Below are positions 51,088-59,420 of a stretch of 64,000 nt of DNA, in pieces; the stretch's first letter is position 1, and the number at the start of each line of letters is the position of its first letter. The notes beneath the pieces are model-generated. The model was given only the letters and a program-made list of their open reading frames with translations, was not told the DNA's origin and did not search any database. A program made the translations under genes and the position numbers. This DNA comes from Oscillospiraceae bacterium HV4-5-C5C (lineage in GTDB: Bacteria; Bacillota; Clostridia; Saccharofermentanales; Fastidiosipilaceae), in the NCBI GenBank assembly GCA_012034405.1, contig JAAVLZ010000015.1, positions 1 to 64,000 on the forward strand, read 5' to 3'.

Positions 51088-53568
51088 ATGGCATTGGACA
51101 TATTAAAAGGCCGCGAGTGCATGGTCTGGACGTTCATGGGAAACACCCGCATGTACACCGCACTGAAGAATTACGGAGACCGTCTCTCGCAGATAGGTCT
51201 CTTTTCTTTTAAGGTCGACGCGACAGGGACTATTACCGAAACCGGCGTAGCGATCAGCGACATGCTGACGTATATCAACAAGTACCCGCATATTACGTGG
51301 CTGCTCACTGTCCGCAATGACGGCGTTTCGAGTGTGTTCACGGCACTCCGGGAAAATACGGACGGAGCGCAGGACAAGTTTCTCACTGAGCTGGTTCGGA
51401 TCATGGAGAAATACCCGTGGTGCGCGGGCGTCGATATTGATCTTGAGCGCGGCGGCGACTATTCCACGCACGCCAAGTCAACGGCGATGTTCAGGAACAT
51501 CTGGAACGCAGTCAAGAACTACGACAGCACGAAGAAGGTCAACATCTGCCTGCCCGGCATGAACGCTGTGAACGGTTCTGTCGGAGGCGAAAACTGGTGC
51601 ATATACGCTGACCTGAACGCGTACTGCGATACGGCGGCCATCATGAGTTATGGAATGGCGTGGGCTGGGAGCGCTCCGGGTCCGGTATCTCCAAAGGACT
51701 GGCTCGACGGCATCTACGACTACGCAGTCAAAGCAATGACGCCGGGAAAGGTGTTCATGGGACTTCCGGCATACGGCTGGAACTGGCAGATTTACGATAC
51801 GCCGGAAAACCTCGGCAACACATATCGAGGAGTATCCAACACCTACTACGCCGCCAAGAACTGGATGACGGGAAAGTACAACTTCACGGACGACGCAGCT
51901 CCGCAGCCGTTTATCCCGATTCTCGCGTACTGGGACGACTACAACAAGGTGCCGTACGCCTTCCCGCAGGTCTACGACTTCGCTGAAGGTCAGGACGCAA
52001 GCAGCTACAACTACCCGCTGATGGCCGGAACCTACAACCGCAGGCGCTATCTCACCGCCTACAGCAAGATGCAAAAGACCTCGTTCGGAACGGTCTATGT
52101 AGATCATGACGGCACGCCGGACAGCTATACCGGCATCGTATCATCGAAGAACGGCGTCGCGGTCATGGGTGACGAAGGAGAAGCGACCTACACCTTCTCC
52201 GTTTCAAGCTCCGGAACATACGACATTGCCGTCCGGCTCTGCTATCCATTCTGGGACAAGAACGGAATATATGTCAGCATTGACGGGACGCAGAAGCATT
52301 TCACCGAGTCGCGGCTCTGGTGGCCGTACTGGCGCAGCACCTTCTGGGCTTCGCTCGCGGACGGCATCAGCCTGTCAGCCGGAACGCACACCATCACGGT
52401 ATCGGTTGACGTGAAGGGCGTGCAGTTCTACGGATTCCGCGTCTGCTCGGATTTCAGCGAGGAGCCGTCAGCAGGAAGTGCGTCGTTCACGCTTTCTCCC
52501 CGCCACTTCATTGATGTGGATGGCAATGAGTGCCAACCTGATAAAGGCTTCAAGCTCACCTGTGAAATGCTGAGAAGGAAACCAGACTCCGCGCTTATCT
52601 GGTACGAGGATTTCGAGGATTACGGCATGCTCGAAACGAACTACTGGCAGACGCTGTCCGGCTCATGGAAAGTCTGGCGATCGGACGAGTATTCCGAATC
52701 CCGCGTTTATTCCCAACTCGACGGCAGCGGCAAATTTGCATGGAACTACGACGGATTCAAGGACGTTCACCTCCGGGCGCGGCTTGCGTTTCCAGCGGGA
52801 AGCACTGGCAAGGCGGGCGTCTTCTGCGGCAGCCTGTTCTGCTGTCTCAACTACAGCAGTCAGGCCGTGGAGCTGTGGAACGGAAGTACAAAGCTCGGAA
52901 GCTACTCGCAGTCGATTCAGCAGACGCCGACCGCAAGTCTCCGTACCGATCCAACCACCTACACCGTCGAGATGCGGATTCGCGGCAGCACCGTGCGCGT
53001 CTATTCCGGCGCGTCAAATACGCTGCGGTTCACCGCAACGGTCAGCGGATTCTCAGGAGGAACCGCCGGATACCAGTCTGACCAGAGGACGATCTGCGAA
53101 CTGCTCCGCATGGGCGACGCGTGGACGTACGAGCCATACGAACGCTTCGACGTGACCTTCCCAGACGGCAGCGTCACCCAGTACGGACGCATCAGCCGGA
53201 GCAACTGCACATGGGACGACGAATTCCAGGTGTTCACGCTCACCTCGGATGTTGAGGAATCCACTACAAGAAGCGAATCCATCTCAATGGACTACGAATT
53301 CTACCACTCGGCACAGCTCGACCTCGAATGCGGGAAGGACTACACGGTGACGATCACGCCGAAGGACATCGACATCTGGATCTCGCGGCTTTTCCTCGGA
53401 GACGCGGACGGATTTTCCATTCTCTACTATCAGGACGTGGATTCGCTCGTCTACTGGGCGAATCAGGCGGCGTACCACTGGGGACTTCGCGGCATCGCGA
53501 TCTGGTCGCTCGGGCAGGAGGATTTAAGGCTCTGGGAGGCATTGCCGAAACAGACCGACACCTCATAA
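51088..53568 (+). CDS. GH18-type tail glycosidase with inserted modules
   Basis: The 826-residue protein has a GH18 TIM-barrel front (T-F-M-G-N, W-L-L-T-V, then the catalytic G-V-D-I-D-L-E-R, matching D-x-D-x-E). M-S-Y-G-M-A-W and M-G-L-P-A-Y-G-W-N-W follow, up to about residue 320. Residues about 345-450 form a carbohydrate-binding-like beta domain, followed by another beta sandwich. The final 50 residues read G-L-R-G-I-A-I-W-S-L-G-Q-E, the last strand of a GH18 barrel. The enzyme thus appears split by inserted modules. It probably degrades cell-wall or capsule glycans during adsorption. Confidence 0.85.
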   Translation: MALDILKGRECMVWTFMGNTRMYTALKNYGDRLSQIGLFSFKVDATGTITETGVAISDMLTYINKYPHITWLLTVRNDGVSSVFTALRENTDGAQDKFLTELVRIMEKYPWCAGVDIDLERGGDYSTHAKSTAMFRNIWNAVKNYDSTKKVNICLPGMNAVNGSVGGENWCIYADLNAYCDTAAIMSYGMAWAGSAPGPVSPKDWLDGIYDYAVKAMTPGKVFMGLPAYGWNWQIYDTPENLGNTYRGVSNTYYAAKNWMTGKYNFTDDAAPQPFIPILAYWDDYNKVPYAFPQVYDFAEGQDASSYNYPLMAGTYNRRRYLTAYSKMQKTSFGTVYVDHDGTPDSYTGIVSSKNGVAVMGDEGEATYTFSVSSSGTYDIAVRLCYPFWDKNGIYVSIDGTQKHFTESRLWWPYWRSTFWASLADGISLSAGTHTITVSVDVKGVQFYGFRVCSDFSEEPSAGSASFTLSPRHFIDVDGNECQPDKGFKLTCEMLRRKPDSALIWYEDFEDYGMLETNYWQTLSGSWKVWRSDEYSESRVYSQLDGSGKFAWNYDGFKDVHLRARLAFPAGSTGKAGVFCGSLFCCLNYSSQAVELWNGSTKLGSYSQSIQQTPTASLRTDPTTYTVEMRIRGSTVRVYSGASNTLRFTATVSGFSGGTAGYQSDQRTICELLRMGDAWTYEPYERFDVTFPDGSVTQYGRISRSNCTWDDEFQVFTLTSDVEESTTRSESISMDYEFYHSAQLDLECGKDYTVTITPKDIDIWISRLFLGDADGFSILYYQDVDSLVYWANQAAYHWGLRGIAIWSLGQEDLRLWEALPKQTDTS

Positions 53569-53592
53569 CTTCATAAATCACAGAGTTTTTTC

Positions 53593-53630
53593 AAGGCTGT
53601 CAGCGTACCACTGGCGGCCTTTCATTTTGC
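53593..53630 (+). terminator. Terminator between tail and lysis genes
   Basis: AAGGCTGTCAG (53593-53603) pairs with CTGGCGGCCTT (53611-53621) with two G-T pairs, followed by TCATTTT. Confidence 0.6.
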
Positions 53631-53655
53631 TCAAAATCAAAGGAGGGACATTTTG

Positions 53656-54069
53656 ATGAAGGAATTCTGGAACACCATACAGCTCATTTTCGCGGCCATC
53701 GGAGGATGGCTCGGCTACTTTCTCGGAGGATGCGACGGGCTTCTTATCGCGCTGATCATCTTCGTGGTCTGCGACTACATTACCGGCGTGCTCTGCGCCA
53801 TCGCGGACAAGAAGCTCTCGTCTGCAGTTGGATTCAAAGGAATCTGCAGGAAAGTCTTGATCTTCATTCTGGTCGGCATCGCCAACATCCTCGACATCCA
53901 CGTGCTCGGACATGAGGGCGTGCTGAGAACCGCAATCATATTCTTCTACATTTCGAATGAAGGTCTTTCTCTCACTGAGAACGCCGCACATCTCGGACTT
54001 CCGATTCCCGGCAAGCTCAAGGATGTGCTTGAACAGCTTCACGACAGAAACGACAAGGAGGAACAGTAA
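53656..54069 (+). CDS. Holin, phage_holin_4 (toxin secretion/lysis) family
   Basis: The 137-residue protein (ATG 53656, after GGAGGGACATTTT; a TTG one codon earlier is possible) has hydrophobic helices at about 8-25, 29-50 and 68-85 and the family motif D-Y-I-T-G-V-L-C-A near 40. K-L-S-S-A-V-G-F-K-G follows, and a charged tail ends E-Q-L-H-D-R-N-D-K-E-E-Q. It makes the membrane holes that release the endolysin encoded next. Confidence 0.9.
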   Translation: MKEFWNTIQLIFAAIGGWLGYFLGGCDGLLIALIIFVVCDYITGVLCAIADKKLSSAVGFKGICRKVLIFILVGIANILDIHVLGHEGVLRTAIIFFYISNEGLSLTENAAHLGLPIPGKLKDVLEQLHDRNDKEEQ

Positions 54070-54071
54070 TT

Positions 54072-55022
54072 ATGGCTATCAAGGGAATAGACGTATCGGT
54101 CTGGCAGGGAAACATCGACTTTGGCAAGGTCAAAGTGTCAGGCATCAGTTTTGTGATTATCCGCGCCGGATACGGCAACGGGAACAAGGACAAATGGTTC
54201 GATGAGAACTACCGGAAAGCAAAAGCAGCCGGGCTCCACATCGGCGCATACTGGTATTCATACGCCACATCCGCTGACGGTGCGAAGCAGGAAGCGCAGT
54301 CCTGCGCCAAGGTGCTCTCAGGCAAGCAGCTTGATTACCCGGTCTACTTCGACATCGAGGAGAAGTCCCAGCTTTCGCGCGGGAAGGATTTCTGCTCATC
54401 GCTCATCACGGCGTTCTGCACGGAACTCGAACGGCTCGGCTATTACGCAGGATTCTACACCTCGCTCTCAAGCCTGAACTCCGTGATATCTGACGCCGTG
54501 AAAAAGCGGTTCACCGTCTGGGTGGCGCAATGGTCGAGCAAGTGCAGCTACTCCGGCAGCTACGGCGTCTGGCAGTATTCGTCCAAAGGCAAGGTCAATG
54601 GAATAAGCGGAAATGTCGACATGGACTATTCCTACATCGACTTCCCGTCGGCAATCAAAAACGGCGGATTCAACGGCTATGGCAAGAGCGCAGCGTCCAC
54701 CATCACGACGACAGCAAAGAAATCTGTGGATGAGATTGCAGCCGAGGTCATCGCCGGGAAATGGGGCAATGGCTCTGACCGCAAGAACCGCCTGACCGCA
54801 GCCGGATATGACTATGCCGCCGTGCAGGCCAAGGTCAACGAGAAGCTCGGCTCTTCCGGTAAGAAATCGACCGCGACTTACTACACGATTCAGAAGGGAG
54901 ACACGCTCTCCGGCATCGCGAAAAAGTACGGCACGACCGTTTCCGCAATCCAGAAGCTGAACAGCTCGCTTATAAAGAACGTGAACCTCATCCAGGTCGG
55001 ATGGCGGATTCGCGTGAAATAA
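54072..55022 (+). CDS. Endolysin: GH25 muramidase with Cpl-7-type and LysM domains
   Basis: The 316-residue enzyme has a GH25 lysozyme domain (G-I-D-V-S-V-W-Q-G-N-I-D-F, Y-F-D-I-E-E, to about 195). A CW_7 (Cpl-7-like) wall-binding repeat follows (V-D-E-I-A-A-E-V-I-A-G-K-W-G-N-G) at about 220-262, then a C-terminal LysM (Y-T-I-Q-K-G-D-T-L-S-G-I-A-K-K-Y-G). It cleaves the glycan backbone of peptidoglycan. It has no signal peptide and depends on the holin. ATG is two bases after the holin stop. Confidence 0.95.
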   Translation: MAIKGIDVSVWQGNIDFGKVKVSGISFVIIRAGYGNGNKDKWFDENYRKAKAAGLHIGAYWYSYATSADGAKQEAQSCAKVLSGKQLDYPVYFDIEEKSQLSRGKDFCSSLITAFCTELERLGYYAGFYTSLSSLNSVISDAVKKRFTVWVAQWSSKCSYSGSYGVWQYSSKGKVNGISGNVDMDYSYIDFPSAIKNGGFNGYGKSAASTITTTAKKSVDEIAAEVIAGKWGNGSDRKNRLTAAGYDYAAVQAKVNEKLGSSGKKSTATYYTIQKGDTLSGIAKKYGTTVSAIQKLNSSLIKNVNLIQVGWRIRVK

Positions 55023-55039
55023 CCACATCATCTCCTCTG

Positions 55040-55085
55040 GCCCACTGGTATTCCTTTATACGGGATTGCCGGTGGGCCTTTTTTC
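55040..55085 (+). terminator. Strong terminator after the endolysin gene
   Basis: GGCCCACTGG (55040-55049) pairs with CCGGTGGGCC (55070-55079), followed by TTTTTT. It ends the late operon. Confidence 0.85.
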
Positions 55086-55093
55086 GTTTTCGC

Positions 55094-55136
55094 TTCGTCA
55101 AAATAGGTCTCCAGCCTCCAGTGGAAAGCAGGAGGC
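55094..55136 (+). ncRNA. Structured phage leader RNA, copy 3, before the recombinase genes
   Basis: TTCGTCAAAA (55094-55103) opens the element. GCCTCC (55114-55119) pairs with GGAGGC (55131-55136), the Shine-Dalgarno of the ATG at 55145. The loop AGTGGAAAGCA matches the internal-loop strand of copies 1 and 2, but the inner helix is missing. It would limit translation of the small gene just upstream of the recombinases. Confidence 0.55.
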
Positions 55137-55144
55137 GAAACATC

Positions 55145-55357
55145 ATGACGGAGGAAAAGAACTACTACACGGACGAGCGCATCCGCAGTGATCTCGACTA
55201 TCAGCGGGCGCAGAGGACTGCCAGATGCATGCTTGATTCAGGCCTTATTTCCGATGACGAATTCAACAAATTATGCGACATCAACCGCGAAACTTTCTCT
55301 CCCTTGTTTGCGGAAATATATCCGAAAACTGCTTGCTATGTGTCCGAAACAGAGTGA
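55145..55357 (+). CDS. Small SHOCT-like protein before the recombinase genes
   Basis: The 70-residue protein has a Y-Q-R-A-Q-R-T-A-R-C-M-L-D-S-G-L-I-S-D-D-E-F-N-K-L pattern like the short C-terminal SHOCT oligomerisation motif. Such small proteins often precede serine recombinases in clostridial elements and may assist recombination directionality. ATG 55145 is nine bases after GGAGG, which is masked by the RNA element above. The recombinase starts 30 bases on. Confidence 0.7.
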   Translation: MTEEKNYYTDERIRSDLDYQRAQRTARCMLDSGLISDDEFNKLCDINRETFSPLFAEIYPKTACYVSETE

Positions 55358-55387
55358 TTGATAGACACTGACAAGGAGGCAGGCCAA

Positions 55388-56947
55388 TTGAAGAAAATCA
55401 CAAGAATCGAACAGGCAAACAGGGGAAAAACAGAGTCAAAGAAGCTGCGTGTTGCCGCCTACTGCCGCGTCTCCACGGACTCGGACGAACAGCTTGAAAG
55501 CCTTGAAACACAGAAGACGCACTATGAAAGCTACATCACCTCTCGTGACGACTGGCGGTTCGCCGGGATCTACTACGACGAGGGCATCAGCGGCACCGGC
55601 AAATCCAGACGTCCGGAGCTTGAACGGCTCATGCAGGACTGCAAGGCCGGGAAGATCGACATGGTCATCACCAAGAGCATCAGCCGATTCTCACGCAACA
55701 CCACCGACTGTCTTGAACTCGTCCGAAAGCTCCTCGAGCTGAATATTCCCATCTGGTTCGAAAAGGAAAACATCAACACCGGTTCGATGGAAAGCGAACT
55801 GTTCCTCTCCATCCTCTCCAGCATGGCAGCAAACGAATCCCTTTCCATCAGCCTGAACAGCAAATGGAGCATCAAAAAACGGTTCGAGAACGGCACGTTC
55901 AAGATAAGCTATCCGCCATACGGCTACGACTGGGACGGCGAGACGATGACCATTAACCCGGAGCAGGCGCAGATTGTCCGCCGTATCTTCTCAGAGACAC
56001 TTGCCGGAAAGGGTACCGCTGCCATTGCCGCGGAGCTCAACCGGGAGCAGATCCCGACGAAGCGAGGCGGGCGCTGGAGCCCGTCAGGAATCCGCGGGAT
56101 GATCGCAAACGAGAAATACTGCGGCGACTGCCTTTACCAGAAGACATGGTCGGATTCAGCCTACAAGCGGCACCTGAACCACGGTGAACAAACACAGTAC
56201 CTGCAGCAGAATCATCACGAGCCGATCGTCAGCCGCGAGGACTGGGAAGCCGCGCAAAAGCTCATCTCGCAGCGGGCTGATGAGAAGAATATCAGCAAGG
56301 GCGATGAAAAGTACCAGAACCGCTACGCATTCTCCGGCAGAATCATCTGCGGCGAGTGCGGCGCAACATTCAAGCGGCGCATCAACTACACAACAGACGG
56401 AAGCTACGCGGCATGGAGCTGCAAGACGCATCTCGCCGACAAGAGCAAATGCTCCATGCTCTTCATCCGGGACAGCGACCTCAAGCTCGCATTCATGACC
56501 ATGATGAACAAGCTCATCTTTGTGCACCGGCTGATCCTCAAGCCATATGCGGAAAGTTTGAAGCGGAATTCTACGAGCCAGACACTCAGCCGAATACAGC
56601 AGCTTGAAACAAGCCTTGCCGAGAATGCCGACAAACGCAAGACGCTCACGAAGCTCATGGCGCAGGGATTCATCGACCAAGTGATCTACAGCCAGCAAAC
56701 AGCCGAGCTTCTCTCGCAGGCCGATGGCATTCGAAAACAGATAGACGCCCTGCAGAACACGACAAGCAGTGAAGCCACAGCTCTGATGCATGCAGAGGAT
56801 CTGCTGCACTTCACCGAGAAAAGCTCGATGCTGGAATACTTCGACGACCGGCTTTTTACACGGTTCGTTGAACGTATTGTCATTCGCTCACGGCACGAGG
56901 CAGTATTCCAGCTCAAATGCGGGCTCACGCTCACGGAAAGGATGTGA
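55388..56947 (+). CDS. Large serine recombinase 1 (integrase type)
   Basis: The TTG at 55388 follows AGGAGGCAGGCCA; the frame to 55358 has no site. The 519-residue enzyme has the resolvase domain with catalytic Ser in Y-C-R-V-S-T-D-S (near 25) and K-S-I-S-R-F-S-R-N. A Recombinase domain (Y-P-P-Y-G-Y, N-E-K-Y-C-G-D) precedes a zinc ribbon (C-G-E-C then S-C-K-T) and a C-terminal coiled coil. Full-length large serine recombinases integrate and excise phages. It is the first of three consecutive recombinase genes beside attR. Confidence 0.9.
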   Translation: MKKITRIEQANRGKTESKKLRVAAYCRVSTDSDEQLESLETQKTHYESYITSRDDWRFAGIYYDEGISGTGKSRRPELERLMQDCKAGKIDMVITKSISRFSRNTTDCLELVRKLLELNIPIWFEKENINTGSMESELFLSILSSMAANESLSISLNSKWSIKKRFENGTFKISYPPYGYDWDGETMTINPEQAQIVRRIFSETLAGKGTAAIAAELNREQIPTKRGGRWSPSGIRGMIANEKYCGDCLYQKTWSDSAYKRHLNHGEQTQYLQQNHHEPIVSREDWEAAQKLISQRADEKNISKGDEKYQNRYAFSGRIICGECGATFKRRINYTTDGSYAAWSCKTHLADKSKCSMLFIRDSDLKLAFMTMMNKLIFVHRLILKPYAESLKRNSTSQTLSRIQQLETSLAENADKRKTLTKLMAQGFIDQVIYSQQTAELLSQADGIRKQIDALQNTTSSEATALMHAEDLLHFTEKSSMLEYFDDRLFTRFVERIVIRSRHEAVFQLKCGLTLTERM

Positions 56948-56952
56948 AAAAC

Positions 56953-57372
56953 ATGGGACACACACCATACGGATACAGAATCGAAAACGGCAAAGCGGTC
57001 ATCGATAAAGAGAAAGCCCAGCAGATAAGAAACCTCTACAAAAACTACCTTGATGGCATGGCGCTTGCCAAGGCTGCACACGAAGCGGGAATCCAGACCT
57101 GGCACGGCTCGGCAAAGCGCCTGCTCGAAAACAGACACTACCTCGGAGACGACTACTACCCCGCCATCATCGACCAGCAAACCTACGACAAAGCACAAGC
57201 CGAACGCCTGCACCGGGCAGAGAAGCTCGGACGGACGAACAGAAAAAAGCAGTCGCCGGACACACGAAAACCGCCGACCCATTTCAAGCTGGCCGCTCCC
57301 GAGCAGGCCTATGACGACACAAAGCAGCAGGCGGAATACCTGTACAGCCTGATTGAAAGTGAGGCGCAGTGA
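56953..57372 (+). CDS. Recombinase-domain protein lacking the catalytic domain
   Basis: The 139-residue protein starts M-G-H-T-P-Y-G-Y and has the Recombinase (DNA-binding) domain only: [15 protein letters not shown], then [13 protein letters not shown] and Y-D-K-A-Q-A-E-R. No resolvase part or catalytic Ser is present, and the frame is open and tightly placed, so it is not an obvious relic. Start could be ATG 56953 or GTG 56944. It may bind att DNA or regulate the two flanking recombinases. It shares bases with the next start. Confidence 0.75.
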   Translation: MGHTPYGYRIENGKAVIDKEKAQQIRNLYKNYLDGMALAKAAHEAGIQTWHGSAKRLLENRHYLGDDYYPAIIDQQTYDKAQAERLHRAEKLGRTNRKKQSPDTRKPPTHFKLAAPEQAYDDTKQQAEYLYSLIESEAQ

Positions 57373-58940
57373 TGGCAAACGTGACAATCATCCCTGCCAG
57401 ACGGCAGGTCGGAAACAACGTCAAGCAAGCCGAGCAGCCGAAGCTACGCGTGGCGGCATACTGCCGCGTCAGCACTGATTCGGACGAACAGGAAACCAGC
57501 TACGAAACGCAGGTCTCCCACTACACGGAGTACATCAAAAGCCACCCGGAATGGGAGCTTGCCGGAATCTTCGCCGACGATGGAATCAGCGGCACAAACA
57601 CGAAGAAGCGTGACGAGTTCAACCGCATGATCGACGAATGCATGGCCGGGAACATCGACATGGTCATCACCAAGAGCATCAGCCGCTTCGCCCGCAACAC
57701 GCTCGACTGCCTCAAGTACATCCGGCTCCTCAAGGACAAGAACATCGCGGTATGGTTCGAAAAGGAATCCATCAATACGATGGACTCCAAGGGCGAGGTC
57801 CTAATCACCATCATGGCGAGCCTCGCGCAGCAGGAATCGCAGTCGCTTTCGCAGAACGTGAAGCTCGGGCTCCAGTACCGCTACCAGCAGGGCAAGGTGC
57901 AGGTCAACCACAACCACTTCCTCGGATACACCAAGGACAGCGACGGCCACCTCGTCATCGACCCGGAGCAGGCGGAGGTCGTCAAGCGCATCTACCGGGA
58001 GTACCTCGAAGGTCTTTCCATGAAGAGGATCGCCGAAGGGCTGGAGAAGGACGGCATCCTCACCGGCGCGGGAAAGACAAAATGGTACGACTCCACCATC
58101 AACAAGATCCTGCGAAATGAGAAATACATGGGAGATGCCCTGCTGCAGAAAACCGTGACCACGGACTTCCTCACCAAGAAACGCGTACGCAACACCGGAG
58201 CCCTGCCGCAGTACTATGTGGAAGACGATCATGAGGCCATCATTCCGAAGGACATCTTCATGCAGGTGCAGGCCGAGCTTGTGCGGCGCAGGAAGGTTCA
58301 CACCGGGCCGAACGGACAGAAGCGCATCTACTCCGGCAACAACTGCTTCTCACAGATGGTCGTCTGCGGCGAATGCGGCGAGCTTTACCGGCGCGTCCAC
58401 TGGAACAACCACGGCTGCAAAAGCATTGTCTGGCGATGCATCAGCCGCCTTGAACCCAGCCGCGCAACCATGAACTGCACCAGCCGAACCGTCAAGGAAG
58501 ACCTTCTGCAGGAGGTCACGGTCAAGGCGTTTAACCTGATTCTCACCGACAGGGACGGCTTCATCCGGCAGATGCAGGAGAACATTGCCAAAACGATAAC
58601 CACCGCCGACACGATGAGCCCGGACGGCATTCAGGCACGGCTCGACGAGCTACAGAAGGAACTCATCCGCAAAGCCAACAACAAGCAGGACTACGACGCC
58701 ATCGCCGATGAAATCTTCCGGCTGCGGGAGCAGAAATCACAGGCCGAAGCCGATACCCGCAGCCGCGAGGAGACGCAGAAGCGCATCGCCGAGCTGCAGG
58801 AATTCATCGGAAAGCAGCAGGCCGAAATCACAGAATTCGACGAAAGCCTTGTCCGAAAGCTCATCCAGCAGATCACCGTCTACGACGACCACTTCACCGT
58901 CCGGTTCAAATCCGGACTCGCCATCGACATCAACGAATAA
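57372..58940 (+). CDS. Large serine recombinase 2 (integrase type)
   Basis: The 522-residue enzyme has the catalytic Ser in Y-C-R-V-S-T-D-S near 39 and [10 protein letters not shown] Recombinase domain ([15 protein letters not shown]) precedes a zinc ribbon ([11 protein letters not shown]) and a long coiled coil. It is related to but distinct from recombinase 1 in its N-terminus. The ATG at 57372 overlaps the previous stop. A terminator follows, then the attachment site about 500 bases on. Both large recombinases may be needed for integration. Confidence 0.9.
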   Translation: MANVTIIPARRQVGNNVKQAEQPKLRVAAYCRVSTDSDEQETSYETQVSHYTEYIKSHPEWELAGIFADDGISGTNTKKRDEFNRMIDECMAGNIDMVITKSISRFARNTLDCLKYIRLLKDKNIAVWFEKESINTMDSKGEVLITIMASLAQQESQSLSQNVKLGLQYRYQQGKVQVNHNHFLGYTKDSDGHLVIDPEQAEVVKRIYREYLEGLSMKRIAEGLEKDGILTGAGKTKWYDSTINKILRNEKYMGDALLQKTVTTDFLTKKRVRNTGALPQYYVEDDHEAIIPKDIFMQVQAELVRRRKVHTGPNGQKRIYSGNNCFSQMVVCGECGELYRRVHWNNHGCKSIVWRCISRLEPSRATMNCTSRTVKEDLLQEVTVKAFNLILTDRDGFIRQMQENIAKTITTADTMSPDGIQARLDELQKELIRKANNKQDYDAIADEIFRLREQKSQAEADTRSREETQKRIAELQEFIGKQQAEITEFDESLVRKLIQQITVYDDHFTVRFKSGLAIDINE

Positions 58941-58990
58941 GAGCAGGCTCGCTCATGGGATTGTCTCCCAGAGCGGCCTGCTCTCTTTTT
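58941..58990 (+). terminator. Terminator after the recombinase operon
   Basis: GAGCAGGC (58941-58948) pairs with GCCTGCTC (58976-58983) plus an inner GCTC/GAGC pairing, followed by TCTTTTT. Confidence 0.8.
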
Positions 58991-59013
58991 ATCTTCTACA
59001 TGAAATATGTTGG

Positions 59014-59196
59014 CTACTTTTTATTCTTTTTACTGTGGAGAATCACACCTGTCGAGGCAGCAAAGGCAATGCCGAAGCAAACGCCGACTCCGATTCCTGC
59101 CATACTGTGAAGCACATTCACAAAAACAAAGCTCCAAAGAATCGCCATCGCAATTCCAATCAGCAACACGATGATTATCGCTGTCTCTCTTTTCAT
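59014..59196 (-). CDS. Small two-helix membrane protein near the right end
   Basis: The 60-residue product has a Lys/Arg start (M-K-R-E-T) and two hydrophobic helices (about 6-26 and 31-52, the latter Gly/Ala-rich), ending in H-S-K-K-N-K-K. ATG 59196 follows AAGGAGGTCAGAC. It is transcribed toward the recombinases in AT-richer DNA and may be a cargo gene of the element. Function unknown. Confidence 0.6.
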   Translation of the reverse strand: MKRETAIIIVLLIGIAMAILWSFVFVNVLHSMAGIGVGVCFGIAFAASTGVILHSKKNKK

Positions 59197-59230
59197 GTCT
59201 GACCTCCTTGGGCAAAATCATATCAGCCAT

Positions 59231-59306
59231 CTTGACATCCAACCTGAACACTACATCCAATCACAAGTCACAACCTATCGAATATCCAATCGCGAGTCTC
59301 AACCCT
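59231..59306. repeat. Degenerate repeat array near the right end of the element
   Basis: Three units beginning ATCC at 59237, 59254 and 59284; the latter two read ATCCAATCnCnAGTCnCAACC, and the first is preceded by TTGAC as in the left array at 845-926. The distance to the attachment core (131-206 bases) matches the left array's distance to attachment copy 1 (135-215). Spacing here is uneven, so the relation is suggestive only. Confidence 0.4.
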
Positions 59307-59420
59307 AAGAGAAAGGCATGTTTGATAAGTTCCCGCAGAGTGCTTCATGCCGGTAATCTCTAAGCCGTCCTGAACAACACGAATCCCGAAAATGGCTTGA
59401 TTACCGGGTTCTTTTACACT

